DNA from: Bacteroidota bacterium
GTDB lineage: Bacteria > Bacteroidota > Bacteroidia > Flavobacteriales > Flavobacteriaceae
Length of the DNA stretch: 18,571 nt
Reading direction: 5' to 3'
NCBI GenBank assembly: GCA_022601215.1
Contig: JAHZIZ010000333.1
Location: 1-18,571, forward strand
How positions within the stretch are numbered: position 1 is the stretch's first letter; the number at the start of each line of letters is the position of its first letter. The notes under the pieces are model-generated. The model was not told the DNA's origin and did not search any database. It saw only the letters and a program-made list of their open reading frames with translations. Below are positions 1 through 7,382 of this stretch, piece by piece. The position numbers were made by a program, and so were the translations under genes.

Positions 1-51
1 ATGCCCTCTTTCGGTTAAGTCAGAATAATCCCTCTTTGAATTCGAATTCAT
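1..51 (-). CDS. Start of an unidentified gene, cut by the left window edge
   Basis: Reading leftwards from an ATG at 51-49, 17 codons stay open to the first base of the window and give MNSNSKRDYSDLTERGH. Nothing in this short stretch identifies a family. A good match to the Bacteroidota -7 promoter element lies about 47 bp upstream of the ATG (98-105), which is what makes a real gene start plausible. The gene would follow the glycosyltransferase on the same strand but probably starts its own transcript. The call is inference from start codon, open frame and promoter position only. Confidence 0.4.
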   Translation of the reverse strand, partial: MNSNSKRDYSDLTERGH

Positions 52-97
52 GTTAGATTTAGTTATCAGGGGAGGTAATTTTAAGGCTGATCGGACT

Positions 98-105
98 CAA
101 ATATA
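98..105 (-). promoter_or_regulatory. Possible -7 promoter element for the left-edge gene
   Basis: The minus strand reads TATATTTG, matching the Bacteroidota TAnnTTTG -7 consensus. It lies 46 bp upstream of the ATG of the left-edge gene, so a start site near position 92 would leave a leader of about 40 nt. No clean TTTG -33 box is found at the usual distance; the nearest TTTG (122-119) is only 13 bp away. Confidence 0.35.
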
Positions 106-181
106 AAAATATATCCTTCAAATTCTTATAAAAAATTCATAATTCAACGAAACCCAAAGCTAGAGAATGAAATTAATATTC

Positions 182-1408
182 TCATCTTTTATTCTTGGCC
201 TGTATCCATTTACTCATGTATTTGGATGCTTGGGTTGTTTGATGTGTCAATACCTGTCCAATAAAGTGCTCTTGTCGATGCGTCGTCGTATTATTTTGAA
301 GAAAACCTATTGTCTTAATAAATGCTTCAGAAAAATGAGCTTTATGAAATCGCTGTGATACTAAGGCAAATCCATTTTCTTGCAACTCCATCCAACCATC
401 TTTTTCCGTATATAATTGAATGGCATTTGCGATCAAGGTATCATCGTTATCTGAAACCAAGCCCGAAAAGGGCAAGTCACCATGCATCCCCTCAGCACCA
501 ATGGTTGTTGTAACAGACGGGGTCCCCTCTTGCATGGCATCCAGTAATTTCCCTTTCAAACCAGCTCCAAACCGCAAAGGTGCTAGGCAAACTCTCGCTT
601 CTCGCATTACTACATCTACCTTAGACGCCCAACCCTTAATTAGAAAACCTTCTTTTGGATTGTGCATCTCTGTAATTTGTTGAGGCGCATAATGCCCATA
701 AACGGATAGCGTTGTATCCGGAAGTTGTTTCCGAATCTGCGGCCAAATGTTTCGTTTAAGGTATTTAACGGCATCCAAATTAGGGGCATGCATCAAGTTT
801 CCAATCGTCATAAAGCCCTGACGTCCCTCAAAGGATGGGAGTGCCTTTTTGTATTCTTCTGATTTAGGCTCCACTAAAAACGGCAGGTAATACAATAGGG
901 TTTCCGGTACTTTGAAGGTTCCTATTAAGAGTGTCTTTTCATATTCTGAAATGATCAAGGTGAGATCACTTCTAAGGATACATGCTAATTCTCGCTTTGC
1001 CGTTTCTGAATACAGACTTATTTCCTGTCCTTTTTTTACAGCCGCTTCTCTTGCTTTCCGAAGAAAATGTAAATCCTCTGTATCTAAAATCCGAAGGGCA
1101 TTTGGACATTGTTTGGCCACTCGCCACCCAAACTGTTCTTCTGTAATATAACGATCAAATAAAACTACTGAAGGGTTTTGTAGAAACACAAATTCATCAA
1201 AACTAATATCATTTAGAGCGATAGTAACTTCTTCAATTCCCATTGAATCAAGCGCATACGAGTGTTTTGAATGACGTGCAGTACTTGCAAATGTAATAGC
1301 GTAATTTGCCTCTTGAAATAATGTAATTAACTGTAACATCCTTGTTCCCGCTGCCGTAGTACTGGGCTCTGGAAAATTATGACCGATTATAAGAAGGGTT
1401 GCGTTCAA
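182..1408 (-). CDS. Glycosyltransferase, GT4-like (GT-B fold)
   Basis: A 408-residue protein with the two-domain layout of retaining GT-B glycosyltransferases. The N-terminal half begins with the beta strand LLIIGHNFPEPS and has ILDTEDLHFLRKAR (107-120). The C-terminal half carries IGNLMHAPNLDAVKYL (202-217), the nucleotide-sugar-binding stretch APLRFGAGLKGKLLDAM (276-292) and GTPSVTTTIGAEG (295-307). It should transfer a sugar to a surface glycan or similar acceptor; donor and acceptor cannot be read. There is no signal peptide, so it is cytoplasmic. The frame closes four codons upstream, and the only start that keeps the first beta strand is TTG at 1408; the first ATG (codon 24) would remove it. 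It is the last gene of the minus-strand run from rimO, 40 bp after the membrane protein. The last 40 residues are rich in Thr, Gln and His and look like a variable tail. Confidence 0.85.
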   Translation of the reverse strand: MNATLLIIGHNFPEPSTTAAGTRMLQLITLFQEANYAITFASTARHSKHSYALDSMGIEEVTIALNDISFDEFVFLQNPSVVLFDRYITEEQFGWRVAKQCPNALRILDTEDLHFLRKAREAAVKKGQEISLYSETAKRELACILRSDLTLIISEYEKTLLIGTFKVPETLLYYLPFLVEPKSEEYKKALPSFEGRQGFMTIGNLMHAPNLDAVKYLKRNIWPQIRKQLPDTTLSVYGHYAPQQITEMHNPKEGFLIKGWASKVDVVMREARVCLAPLRFGAGLKGKLLDAMQEGTPSVTTTIGAEGMHGDLPFSGLVSDNDDTLIANAIQLYTEKDGWMELQENGFALVSQRFHKAHFSEAFIKTIGFLQNNTTTHRQEHFIGQVLTHQTTQASKYMSKWIQAKNKR

Positions 1409-1448
1409 AAAATAATATTAGTAGTATAATGTCTATGTACGATTAGAC

Positions 1449-2447
1449 TTAATTTGGCTTCCGAAATTTAAACAATTCTTTGATGGTTACCACATTGAGC
1501 GGAAACTCTAAAAACACATGGAGAAGACTTAAAAAATAAAGTGCGATCAATCCTGTATAATAATCGTATAGATAAATAGCTACCGACGCCAACCAAATAG
1601 CACCAATATATAAGCTCTTCCGGCCTGTCAATGACTCTTTCCAACCAATTATGGACGTTTTCGAAAACCAATTTAAATAATGATAGGTATAAGCAAAAGC
1701 GATAAATATTTGAACCTTAATACCGCCCACTGTAAATATCTGTAGTTTTTCACCGGTGAGACCACCTAGAGTATCTCTTATTTGCCAATTTAAATCTGAA
1801 AAAGTAGTAGCTTCATATATTTGTCCAATCTCACTTGAAAGATAATAAGTACTAGGTTCAACTGTAATTAAAGCAATAATAAAAGGAACCAATAGCAATA
1901 ATCCTACACCCAAATATCCATATGTGCTTTTTGACTTCTTGGAACCATAAAGCATGAACAGGCCGGTAAACAAATAAACATGTAGAATGGTTGGAAGAAA
2001 TAATCCGATTAAAAAAACACCTCTCGGTGTGAAATAAAACAAAGTACTCGAAAACAACAAACTTAGCACCAATACCAGCAATAACTGCCACCGTTTTTTA
2101 AAAAACATAAGCCCAATGACAAATAAGAAAGTCGCTAGGATCAATATTTTTTGCTGGGCAAAAACAGCCTCGAACATTTCGGCCAAAGAGGTTTTTAAAC
2201 TCATATCTACCAACATAAAAATGGGATAAATAGTCACCAGTACAGTAAGTACTATTAATACCCAAGACCATTTATTATTATTCTGTAAAAAGTACTTCTT
2301 GTCTTTTAACCAAGTTAGTTCGGTTAGATAATGGAGAGGTCCTAAAATAGCATAAGAAAACAAAAACAACTTAAAAGGAAGTAGAGCAGCAATGACCAAA
2401 GAGGTCACAATAAGCCCAATATTAAGAATATCGATTTTCTTATGCAT
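1449..2447 (-). CDS. Multi-pass membrane protein, paralogue A of a tandem pair
   Basis: A 332-residue, very hydrophobic protein with about nine or ten membrane segments and no cleaved signal. I do not recognise a characterised family. It aligns without gaps to its neighbour (2516-3517), with about 200 of 332 positions identical by hand count. The best-conserved blocks are LPFKLFLFSYA..GPLHYLTE (23-43), LPTI.HVYLF (151-160), FAYTYHYLNWFSKT (251-264), IALYFLSLLH (301-310) and TIKELFKFR (321-329). His39, His156, His256 and His310 sit in or next to membrane segments and are invariant, which suggests a membrane metal centre or cofactor site (inference). Some flavobacterial proteins of similar appearance have, as I recall, been labelled Brp/Blh-type carotene oxygenases; I cannot confirm that here. 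The start is ATG at 2447, 68 bp after the paralogue. Confidence 0.8.
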   Translation of the reverse strand: MHKKIDILNIGLIVTSLVIAALLPFKLFLFSYAILGPLHYLTELTWLKDKKYFLQNNNKWSWVLIVLTVLVTIYPIFMLVDMSLKTSLAEMFEAVFAQQKILILATFLFVIGLMFFKKRWQLLLVLVLSLLFSSTLFYFTPRGVFLIGLFLPTILHVYLFTGLFMLYGSKKSKSTYGYLGVGLLLLVPFIIALITVEPSTYYLSSEIGQIYEATTFSDLNWQIRDTLGGLTGEKLQIFTVGGIKVQIFIAFAYTYHYLNWFSKTSIIGWKESLTGRKSLYIGAIWLASVAIYLYDYYTGLIALYFLSLLHVFLEFPLNVVTIKELFKFRKPN

Positions 2448-2467
2448 TGGAAGATTAGTTAGTTACC

Positions 2468-2475
2468 CAAAGATA
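2468..2475 (-). promoter_or_regulatory. Possible -7 promoter element between the tandem paralogues
   Basis: The minus strand reads TATCTTTG, a TAnnTTTG match, 20 bp upstream of the paralogue A start in the 68-bp gap between the two membrane-protein genes. No good -33 box is visible. If used, it would give a leader of about 14 nt and allow paralogue A to be expressed apart from paralogue B. Confidence 0.3.
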
Positions 2476-2515
2476 GGAAAATAGACATTAGTAGGAAGGC
2501 GTCAGAAAAGTAAGG

Positions 2516-3517
2516 TTAGGACTGCGTTTGTCTAAACTTAAATAACTCTTTAATAGTCACAATATTTAATGGAAACTCGAAAAGCACATGCAATAGGCTT
2601 AAGAAATAAAGTGCAATAAGCCCAGTGGTGAAATCATACAAATAAATCCCAACCGCCGCCATCCAAATTACAACAATATAGATAGTATTTCTTCTAGTTA
2701 AGGTTTCTTTCCAACCAATAATATTGGTTTTAGAAAACCAATTGAGATAATGATAAGTATAAGCAAAAGCAATAAACACTTGAATCTTAAGCCCAATCAC
2801 AGACATTACCTGAAACTTCCCATTTATTAAGCCACCAAACATCTCCGTTAACAGCGAATTTACTTTCAAAAATCCTGTTGCTCCAAAAGCAGTTGCGGTC
2901 TCCTTAGTAACCATATAACCAGAAGGCTCAATATTTAAAGATCCAATAATGAAAGGAACCAATATCAGTAGCCCAGCAGCAGCATAACCAAATTTACTTT
3001 TAGATTTTATGTTTCCATAGAGCATAAAAAGCAAAGTAAATAGATAGACATGAATAATCGTTGGCAGAAACAAGCCAAGGATAAACAACCATTTTGGTAA
3101 AAAATAAAATAACACTATAGCCAAAGCAAAACTTCCAAATAGTGCCAAAATAAGGTTACTTCGTTTTTTAAAAAGCAATAAAGCTATAGAAAAAAAGAAG
3201 GCAGAAAGCACAATGATTTTGCGCTTTCCAAACACGTATTTAGTCATTTCCTCCCAGGAACTCCCAAGACCTAAATCGATTATCTTATAAAAGGGGTAAA
3301 TACAAATAAGCGCAGTAAGCACGATAAAAAATCTCACCCATTTACTATTGGCTTTTACAAAATAGTTTTTCTCTTTTAGCCAATTGATTTCCGTGAGGTA
3401 ATGAAGTGGGCCCAAAAACGCATAGGAAAACAAAAATAACTTAAAGGGTAAGGACACAGCTATGACCAGAGATAAAACAATTAACCCGATGTTTAATACA
3501 TCTATTCTTTTGTGCAT
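2516..3517 (-). CDS. Multi-pass membrane protein, paralogue B of a tandem pair
   Basis: A 333-residue membrane protein, co-linear with its downstream neighbour and clearly a tandem duplicate. His39, His156, His256 and His310 fall at exactly the same residue numbers, as do Glu43, Glu197-Pro198, Asp295 and Glu314. Divergence is concentrated in the loops at about 75-105 and 200-240, while the histidine-bearing helices are almost unchanged, so both copies are probably active and the loops are where they differ (inference). About nine or ten membrane helices are expected. Its ATG at 3517 lies 37 bp after the lipoprotein propeller gene, so the two are probably co-transcribed. The function is unknown. 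Confidence 0.8.
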   Translation of the reverse strand: MHKRIDVLNIGLIVLSLVIAVSLPFKLFLFSYAFLGPLHYLTEINWLKEKNYFVKANSKWVRFFIVLTALICIYPFYKIIDLGLGSSWEEMTKYVFGKRKIIVLSAFFFSIALLLFKKRSNLILALFGSFALAIVLFYFLPKWLFILGLFLPTIIHVYLFTLLFMLYGNIKSKSKFGYAAAGLLILVPFIIGSLNIEPSGYMVTKETATAFGATGFLKVNSLLTEMFGGLINGKFQVMSVIGLKIQVFIAFAYTYHYLNWFSKTNIIGWKETLTRRNTIYIVVIWMAAVGIYLYDFTTGLIALYFLSLLHVLFEFPLNIVTIKELFKFRQTQS

Positions 3518-3554
3518 AACTAATTTTTACGATAACGAAGGTAACAAAGAAAAC

Positions 3555-4796
3555 TTATAATTGATCTAGTGAAACAAAAGCCATTTCAATATGAGAAGTG
3601 TTTTCACCCACTATCGTCCATGCCACAAACAACCGGTCTCCAACCCTTTCCAATTGCGGAAACCCGCTCGCTCGCTCAGAACTAGTTTTTGAAATTTCAA
3701 TAGGGGATCCTTTTGTCCCATCGGCCATAACCTTTACCAACTGAACTACTTCTTCATCCCCTTTTGGCTCCATCCATAACACCGCAGCCTCAGTAGGTGA
3801 CAGCATCGTAATATCAACTCTTCCCGTTGCATTTCCTGAATCAATTCGCAATACTTGGTCAAAACTTTCAGCACCATCTCTGGAGAAGCTCACATTTACA
3901 GCACCTTCCTCATCGGCGGCTGTGAACCATGCCAACGCTATGTTATCCCCAAAAGCATCCATGGAAGGTCCATTTACGGGGCACACAGCTATCTGCCATT
4001 GATCATTTCCTACTGTTTTAGGTGTACTCCAACCATCTTCCATTGTCCAATATACTACCGAGATATCTCGCACCTCATCCTCACTCCTATCCCTATAGGC
4101 AACTATAATACGGTCATTGGCTCCAATGGCGGTAGCCGTTTGGCAGCAATCACACACACGCTCATCCAGTAAGGTATCATAATCGATAGTACCATCTTCA
4201 AAAACCAAAGCACCTCGTAATGTCATTTGCCCACCGCCATGCTCTTTTCCAACCGTATCACGACCGTCCAACCAAGTAACCATAAAAGAATTTGCCGCAT
4301 ACGGTCTCATTGACACAAAACCATGTTCGCTTTGTGTTCCATCATCGTGAAGAATAAAATTTTTTTTGGTCAAATGAGATTCGACATTATATAAATTAAG
4401 CTTCACATCATAAGTGTAGGTACCGTTTGCTGACTTTTCAAGGAAGTTTGTCAGAACATCACCTCTTTTATTAACTGCTATAGCAGGAAAATCTGCCCAA
4501 TTAACAAACCAGTCCTTACCCGAAATTATTTCAGTTTCATTCCACCATTCTTGTAAATCACCATCTGGTGTATAACCAGCATACTTCAATACATGAGTAG
4601 AGTCGATTTTCTCTACCCAAGAAAAATAGAGATCTTCTCCTGTGCTGAATAACCTGGGAAGCTGACTATCGGAACCTGATGGGTTTTCAATCGCATGAAC
4701 GATAGTAATTCCTGGCACCACCTCTTTCTTGTCTTCTATTTGCTTACAAGAAACTAGAAAGGCAAAGCAGGCTATAAGAATAGATATGTTGTTCAT
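3555..4796 (-). CDS. Lipoprotein with sialidase-like beta-propeller and CxCC motif
   Basis: A 413-residue protein. The N terminus is a lipoprotein signal ending LVSC, with the lipidated Cys at 17, so it should be anchored in an outer-envelope leaflet. The rest is beta-rich with propeller-type signatures: strands such as LYFSWVEK and FMVTWLDGRD (171-180), IIVAYRDRSEDE (230-241), IALAWFTA (286-293) and LFVAWT (389-394), and one Asp-box-like SRDGAESF (305-312). Such proteins are often labelled exo-alpha-sialidase, but I see no full sialidase active site and do not claim that activity. RVCDCCQT (213-220) gives Cys215, Cys217 and Cys218, with Cys272 in AVCPVNGP; these suit metal binding or disulfides (inference). 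Its ATG overlaps the hydrolase stop codon by one base (TAATG), so translation is probably coupled. Confidence 0.75.
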   Translation of the reverse strand: MNNISILIACFAFLVSCKQIEDKKEVVPGITIVHAIENPSGSDSQLPRLFSTGEDLYFSWVEKIDSTHVLKYAGYTPDGDLQEWWNETEIISGKDWFVNWADFPAIAVNKRGDVLTNFLEKSANGTYTYDVKLNLYNVESHLTKKNFILHDDGTQSEHGFVSMRPYAANSFMVTWLDGRDTVGKEHGGGQMTLRGALVFEDGTIDYDTLLDERVCDCCQTATAIGANDRIIVAYRDRSEDEVRDISVVYWTMEDGWSTPKTVGNDQWQIAVCPVNGPSMDAFGDNIALAWFTAADEEGAVNVSFSRDGAESFDQVLRIDSGNATGRVDITMLSPTEAAVLWMEPKGDEEVVQLVKVMADGTKGSPIEISKTSSERASGFPQLERVGDRLFVAWTIVGENTSHIEMAFVSLDQL

Positions 4797-5482
4797 TATT
4801 GAAAGGATTGTTTCATATATGAGGCTATAATTGTTGGCTCGATCTTCTCGATAGCATGCGGAAGATTTTCTAAAACTACCATACTAGCACGTGGTAATTC
4901 TTGAAACACTAGTCTTGTCTCTTCTTCCGAAACCATGACATCCTTTGTTCCAATTCCCAAAATTACTGGATTCGAAATGGATTTGTAATCATTCGCATCA
5001 AAAGCCAAACCATTTCCTAAATTGGACATAAGTTGAGCCGTATTATTCATCACCCCTTTCCAATCCAACGGGTGATGCTCTTCTTGTAACTTCTTAGCAA
5101 AGTGAGGTACCTTCTTTTCAATAATGTCTGGTCGTAACATCTTAACCTCATTTGCAGCGCTCTCCTTAGTCCAATTAAATTTAGTCCCTAGGGTCACAAC
5201 AGCTCCCACTCTATCTGGATAATTCTTGGCTAAATTAAGTGCTACATATCCTCCCATACTATAGCCAAACACCTCCACTTTTTGCAGCTTATTTTTATCT
5301 AAAAATTGAATCACATTGGTCGTAAACAGGGGAATGGAGTAGTCTTCGTTGGCAGGAACACCTCCATGCCCTTCAAAGTTTAAAGTATAAACATCAAACG
5401 AATCTTTCAGTAAAGACGATATTCTTGAAAATTGTTTCTGACTTCCTAAGGCTCCGTGGAGCAACAGCAATTTAGTTTTCAT
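4796..5482 (-). CDS. Alpha/beta-fold hydrolase
   Basis: A 228-residue, apparently cytoplasmic alpha/beta hydrolase. The oxyanion-hole strand LLLLHGALGS lies at residues 5-14, and the nucleophile elbow GYSMGG puts the catalytic Ser at 75. The likely acid is Asp181 in GTKDVMVS, and the base is His209 in ENLPHAIEK. Length and triad spacing fit small lipase/esterase or MenH/BioH-like members; the lid region (about 101-160) is short and gives no substrate clue. It sits 33 bp downstream of rimO and overlaps the next gene by one base, so it is probably expressed from the rimO promoter. ATG at 5482 begins directly before the first beta strand. Family assignment is firm, the substrate unknown. Confidence 0.85.
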   Translation of the reverse strand: MKTKLLLLHGALGSQKQFSRISSLLKDSFDVYTLNFEGHGGVPANEDYSIPLFTTNVIQFLDKNKLQKVEVFGYSMGGYVALNLAKNYPDRVGAVVTLGTKFNWTKESAANEVKMLRPDIIEKKVPHFAKKLQEEHHPLDWKGVMNNTAQLMSNLGNGLAFDANDYKSISNPVILGIGTKDVMVSEEETRLVFQELPRASMVVLENLPHAIEKIEPTIIASYMKQSFQ

Positions 5483-5515
5483 TCTATAAAACTACATAAA
5501 CTATATTACTTAACA

Positions 5516-6820
5516 CTATTTAATAACCTCGGCGTAGAGGTCAAAATCTTCAGCCGCTGTTATTTTAACATCGAAAAACTCACCAGTTCTCAGATAACCA
5601 GCTTCCGCGTTGATAAGTACTTCATTATCCACATCGGGGCTATCAAATTCGGTTCTACCCACGTAATACGTTCCTTCTTTACGATCAATAATGACACGAA
5701 ATTCTTTCCCAATCTTTTGTTGATTCAATTCCCAAGAAATTTGCGATTGGATATCCATGATCTCATTAGCACGAGCCATCTTTACGTCTTCAGGCACGTC
5801 GTCTTCTAAGTTATAGGCATGTGTATTCTCCTCATGTGAATAGGTAAAGCATCCCATACGTTCAAAACGCTGATCGACAACCCATTGTTTTAGTGTTTGA
5901 AAATCGGCTTCGGTTTCTCCTGGATAGCCAACAATTAATGTTGTTCGAATCGTCATTTCAGGAACGACAGCTCTGAATTCTTCTAATAATTTATTGGTCT
6001 TTGCCATGGTTGTCCCACGACGCATACTCTTTAGAATTGGATCAGCGATATGCTGTAATGGAATATCGATATAGTTACACACCTTAGGTTCATTTCTCAT
6101 CACTTCTAACACCTCCATTGGAAAACCAGTTGGAAAAGCATAATGCAAACGTATCCATTCTATACCATCTACTTTCACCAATGCCTTTAGTAAGGCAGCT
6201 AGCTCTCTTTTTTTGTATAAATCAAGCCCGTAATAGGTGAGATCTTGTGCGATAAGAATCAGTTCCTTGACTCCTTCTGCTGCCAACTTCTCGGCTTCAA
6301 TGACTAACTCTTCAATAGGCGTAGAGCGATGTTTCCCTCTCATGATAGGAATAGCGCAAAAAGAACAAGGTCGATCACAACCCTCAGCGATCTTTAAATA
6401 TGCGTAGTTCTTTGGAGTAGTAGTAAGGCGCTCTCCAATCAGTTCATGCTTGTAATCGGCTCCGAGAGCTTTAAGCAAACCCGGCAGTTCTGTTGTACCA
6501 AAATATTGATCCACATCTGGAATTTCTTTTTGAAGATCTGGTTTGTACCTTTCAGAAAGGCAACCTGTAACAAAAACTTTATCGACGGTTCCTTCCTCCT
6601 TTTGTTTGACGTATTCTAAGATCGTATTAACACTTTCCTCCTTAGCGTTAGCAATAAATCCACAAGTATTAATAACCACCACTTTTCCTTCTTCCTCATG
6701 AACTACCTCTTTATTGTTGGCCTTTAATTGCCCCATCAATACTTCACTATCGTATACGTTCTTAGAACAACCTAAGGTGACAACATTGATTTTATTATTT
6801 TTTAGAGTTTTTGTACGCAT
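5516..6820 (-). CDS. rimO: Ribosomal protein S12 methylthiotransferase RimO
   Basis: A 434-residue radical-SAM enzyme of the MiaB/RimO group that adds a methylthio group to a conserved aspartate of ribosomal protein S12. The N-terminal UPF0004 domain has the three cluster-binding cysteines Cys18 (TLGCSKN), Cys53 (NTCGF) and Cys87 (TGCLSE). The radical-SAM motif is Cys148-x3-Cys152-x2-Cys155 in GCDRPCSFCAIP. IPLQHIADPILKSMRRG and the C-terminal TRAM domain (about 370-434) complete the fold. TLGCSKN and QHIADPILKSMRRG point to RimO rather than MiaB. ATG at 6820 follows a promoter at 6883-6890. It heads the leftward run of genes. In related genomes rimO commonly follows ftsY, but here two plus-strand genes lie between them. 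Confidence 0.96.
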   Translation of the reverse strand: MRTKTLKNNKINVVTLGCSKNVYDSEVLMGQLKANNKEVVHEEEGKVVVINTCGFIANAKEESVNTILEYVKQKEEGTVDKVFVTGCLSERYKPDLQKEIPDVDQYFGTTELPGLLKALGADYKHELIGERLTTTPKNYAYLKIAEGCDRPCSFCAIPIMRGKHRSTPIEELVIEAEKLAAEGVKELILIAQDLTYYGLDLYKKRELAALLKALVKVDGIEWIRLHYAFPTGFPMEVLEVMRNEPKVCNYIDIPLQHIADPILKSMRRGTTMAKTNKLLEEFRAVVPEMTIRTTLIVGYPGETEADFQTLKQWVVDQRFERMGCFTYSHEENTHAYNLEDDVPEDVKMARANEIMDIQSQISWELNQQKIGKEFRVIIDRKEGTYYVGRTEFDSPDVDNEVLINAEAGYLRTGEFFDVKITAAEDFDLYAEVIK

Positions 6821-6882
6821 GTCTTTTAATTACGTTAGCCTAGTTTGGAATGAATTGCTGATTGTCAAATTTTATTGGTGTG

Positions 6883-6890
6883 CAAAGGTA
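6883..6890 (-). promoter_or_regulatory. Promoter -7 element for rimO and its operon
   Basis: The minus strand reads TACCTTTG, a full TAnnTTTG match, 62 bp upstream of the rimO ATG. The predicted start lies near 6877, giving a leader of about 57 nt. No exact TTTG appears at the expected -33 position (around 6910), so the element is of average quality. It would drive rimO and probably the genes down to the glycosyltransferase. Confidence 0.5.
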
Positions 6891-7096
6891 CAACCTTTTA
6901 TAGCATTATGATTTAATTGATTTCACCTTCATCCATTTACATTTCTCTAAAGAAAGTTGTGTACACTATATATGCTAAGCAAAAAAATTGTGCTGTATCG
7001 TTATATTTTGGATACGCAAAAACTAATAAAGTTAGCGTTATTAAAGTTGAAAAATATACGGATATACCACACTAATTTCATGTGCATTCCTTTGAA

Positions 7097-7104
7097 TATT
7101 TTTG
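7097..7104 (+). promoter_or_regulatory. Promoter -7 element for the plus-strand gene pair
   Basis: TATTTTTG matches TAnnTTTG. TTTC at 7076-7079 could act as a slightly short-spaced -33 box (17 bp). Transcription would start near 7110, about 270 nt ahead of the first plus-strand gene. Between this element and the rimO promoter (6891-7096) I see only AT-rich sequence with no gene. Confidence 0.45.
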
Positions 7105-7109
7105 TATAA

Positions 7110-7382
7110 AACACTAGTTATTAGTAACTTAGACAAGTCAATTAGTGGGTTTAAAAACCAACTAATTTGAAAGATTTTTAACAAGAACAAACCAATTTAA
7201 TTTCTTTACGCGCAGCGTAAATTTCTTACGCATTGAAAGCTTTTTGGGGAGAAGCTATCACACTATCCTATTTCCATGGTACAATGGAATGGTGGAGACC
7301 ATCTTCTTATGGCTCTTTAGAAAATCGAAATGAGGTTAATTCCTCGTCACTTATTTAATTATTCATTTTAAAAATAACCATC
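7110..7382 (+). promoter_or_regulatory. Long structured 5' leader of the plus-strand pair
   Basis: These roughly 270 nt hold no convincing gene but many short inverted repeats. They are AGTTA/TAACT (7116-7129); TTAGT-g-GGTT/AACC-a-ACTAA (7142-7165); TTTACGC/GCGTAAA (7205-7221); an alternative pairing of the same GCGTAA with a second TTACGC (7215-7231); AGCTT/AAGCT (7238-7256); TTCCAT/ATGGAA (7272-7289); and ATGGT/ACCAT (7289-7302). The shared GCGTAA arm means two hairpins exclude each other, as in attenuators or riboswitches. A 24-codon open frame starts at ATG 7284 and ends TAA before the gene; it may be chance. I recognise no known riboswitch. Regulation by this leader is inference. Confidence 0.4.

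Noticed and set aside
37..50. 14-bp perfect palindrome TGAATTCGAATTCA as a binding site
   Set aside because: It is explained by repeated Asn-Ser codons at the start of the left-edge gene and could be coincidence.
3855..4172. Plus-strand open frame inside the lipoprotein gene
   Set aside because: It is a shadow of the minus-strand gene with no start context or family resemblance.
7203..7331. Protein-like open frame through the leader (FLGRSYHTILFPWYNGMVETIF...)
   Set aside because: It has no start codon until near its end, overlaps the inverted repeats and matches no family; probably chance.
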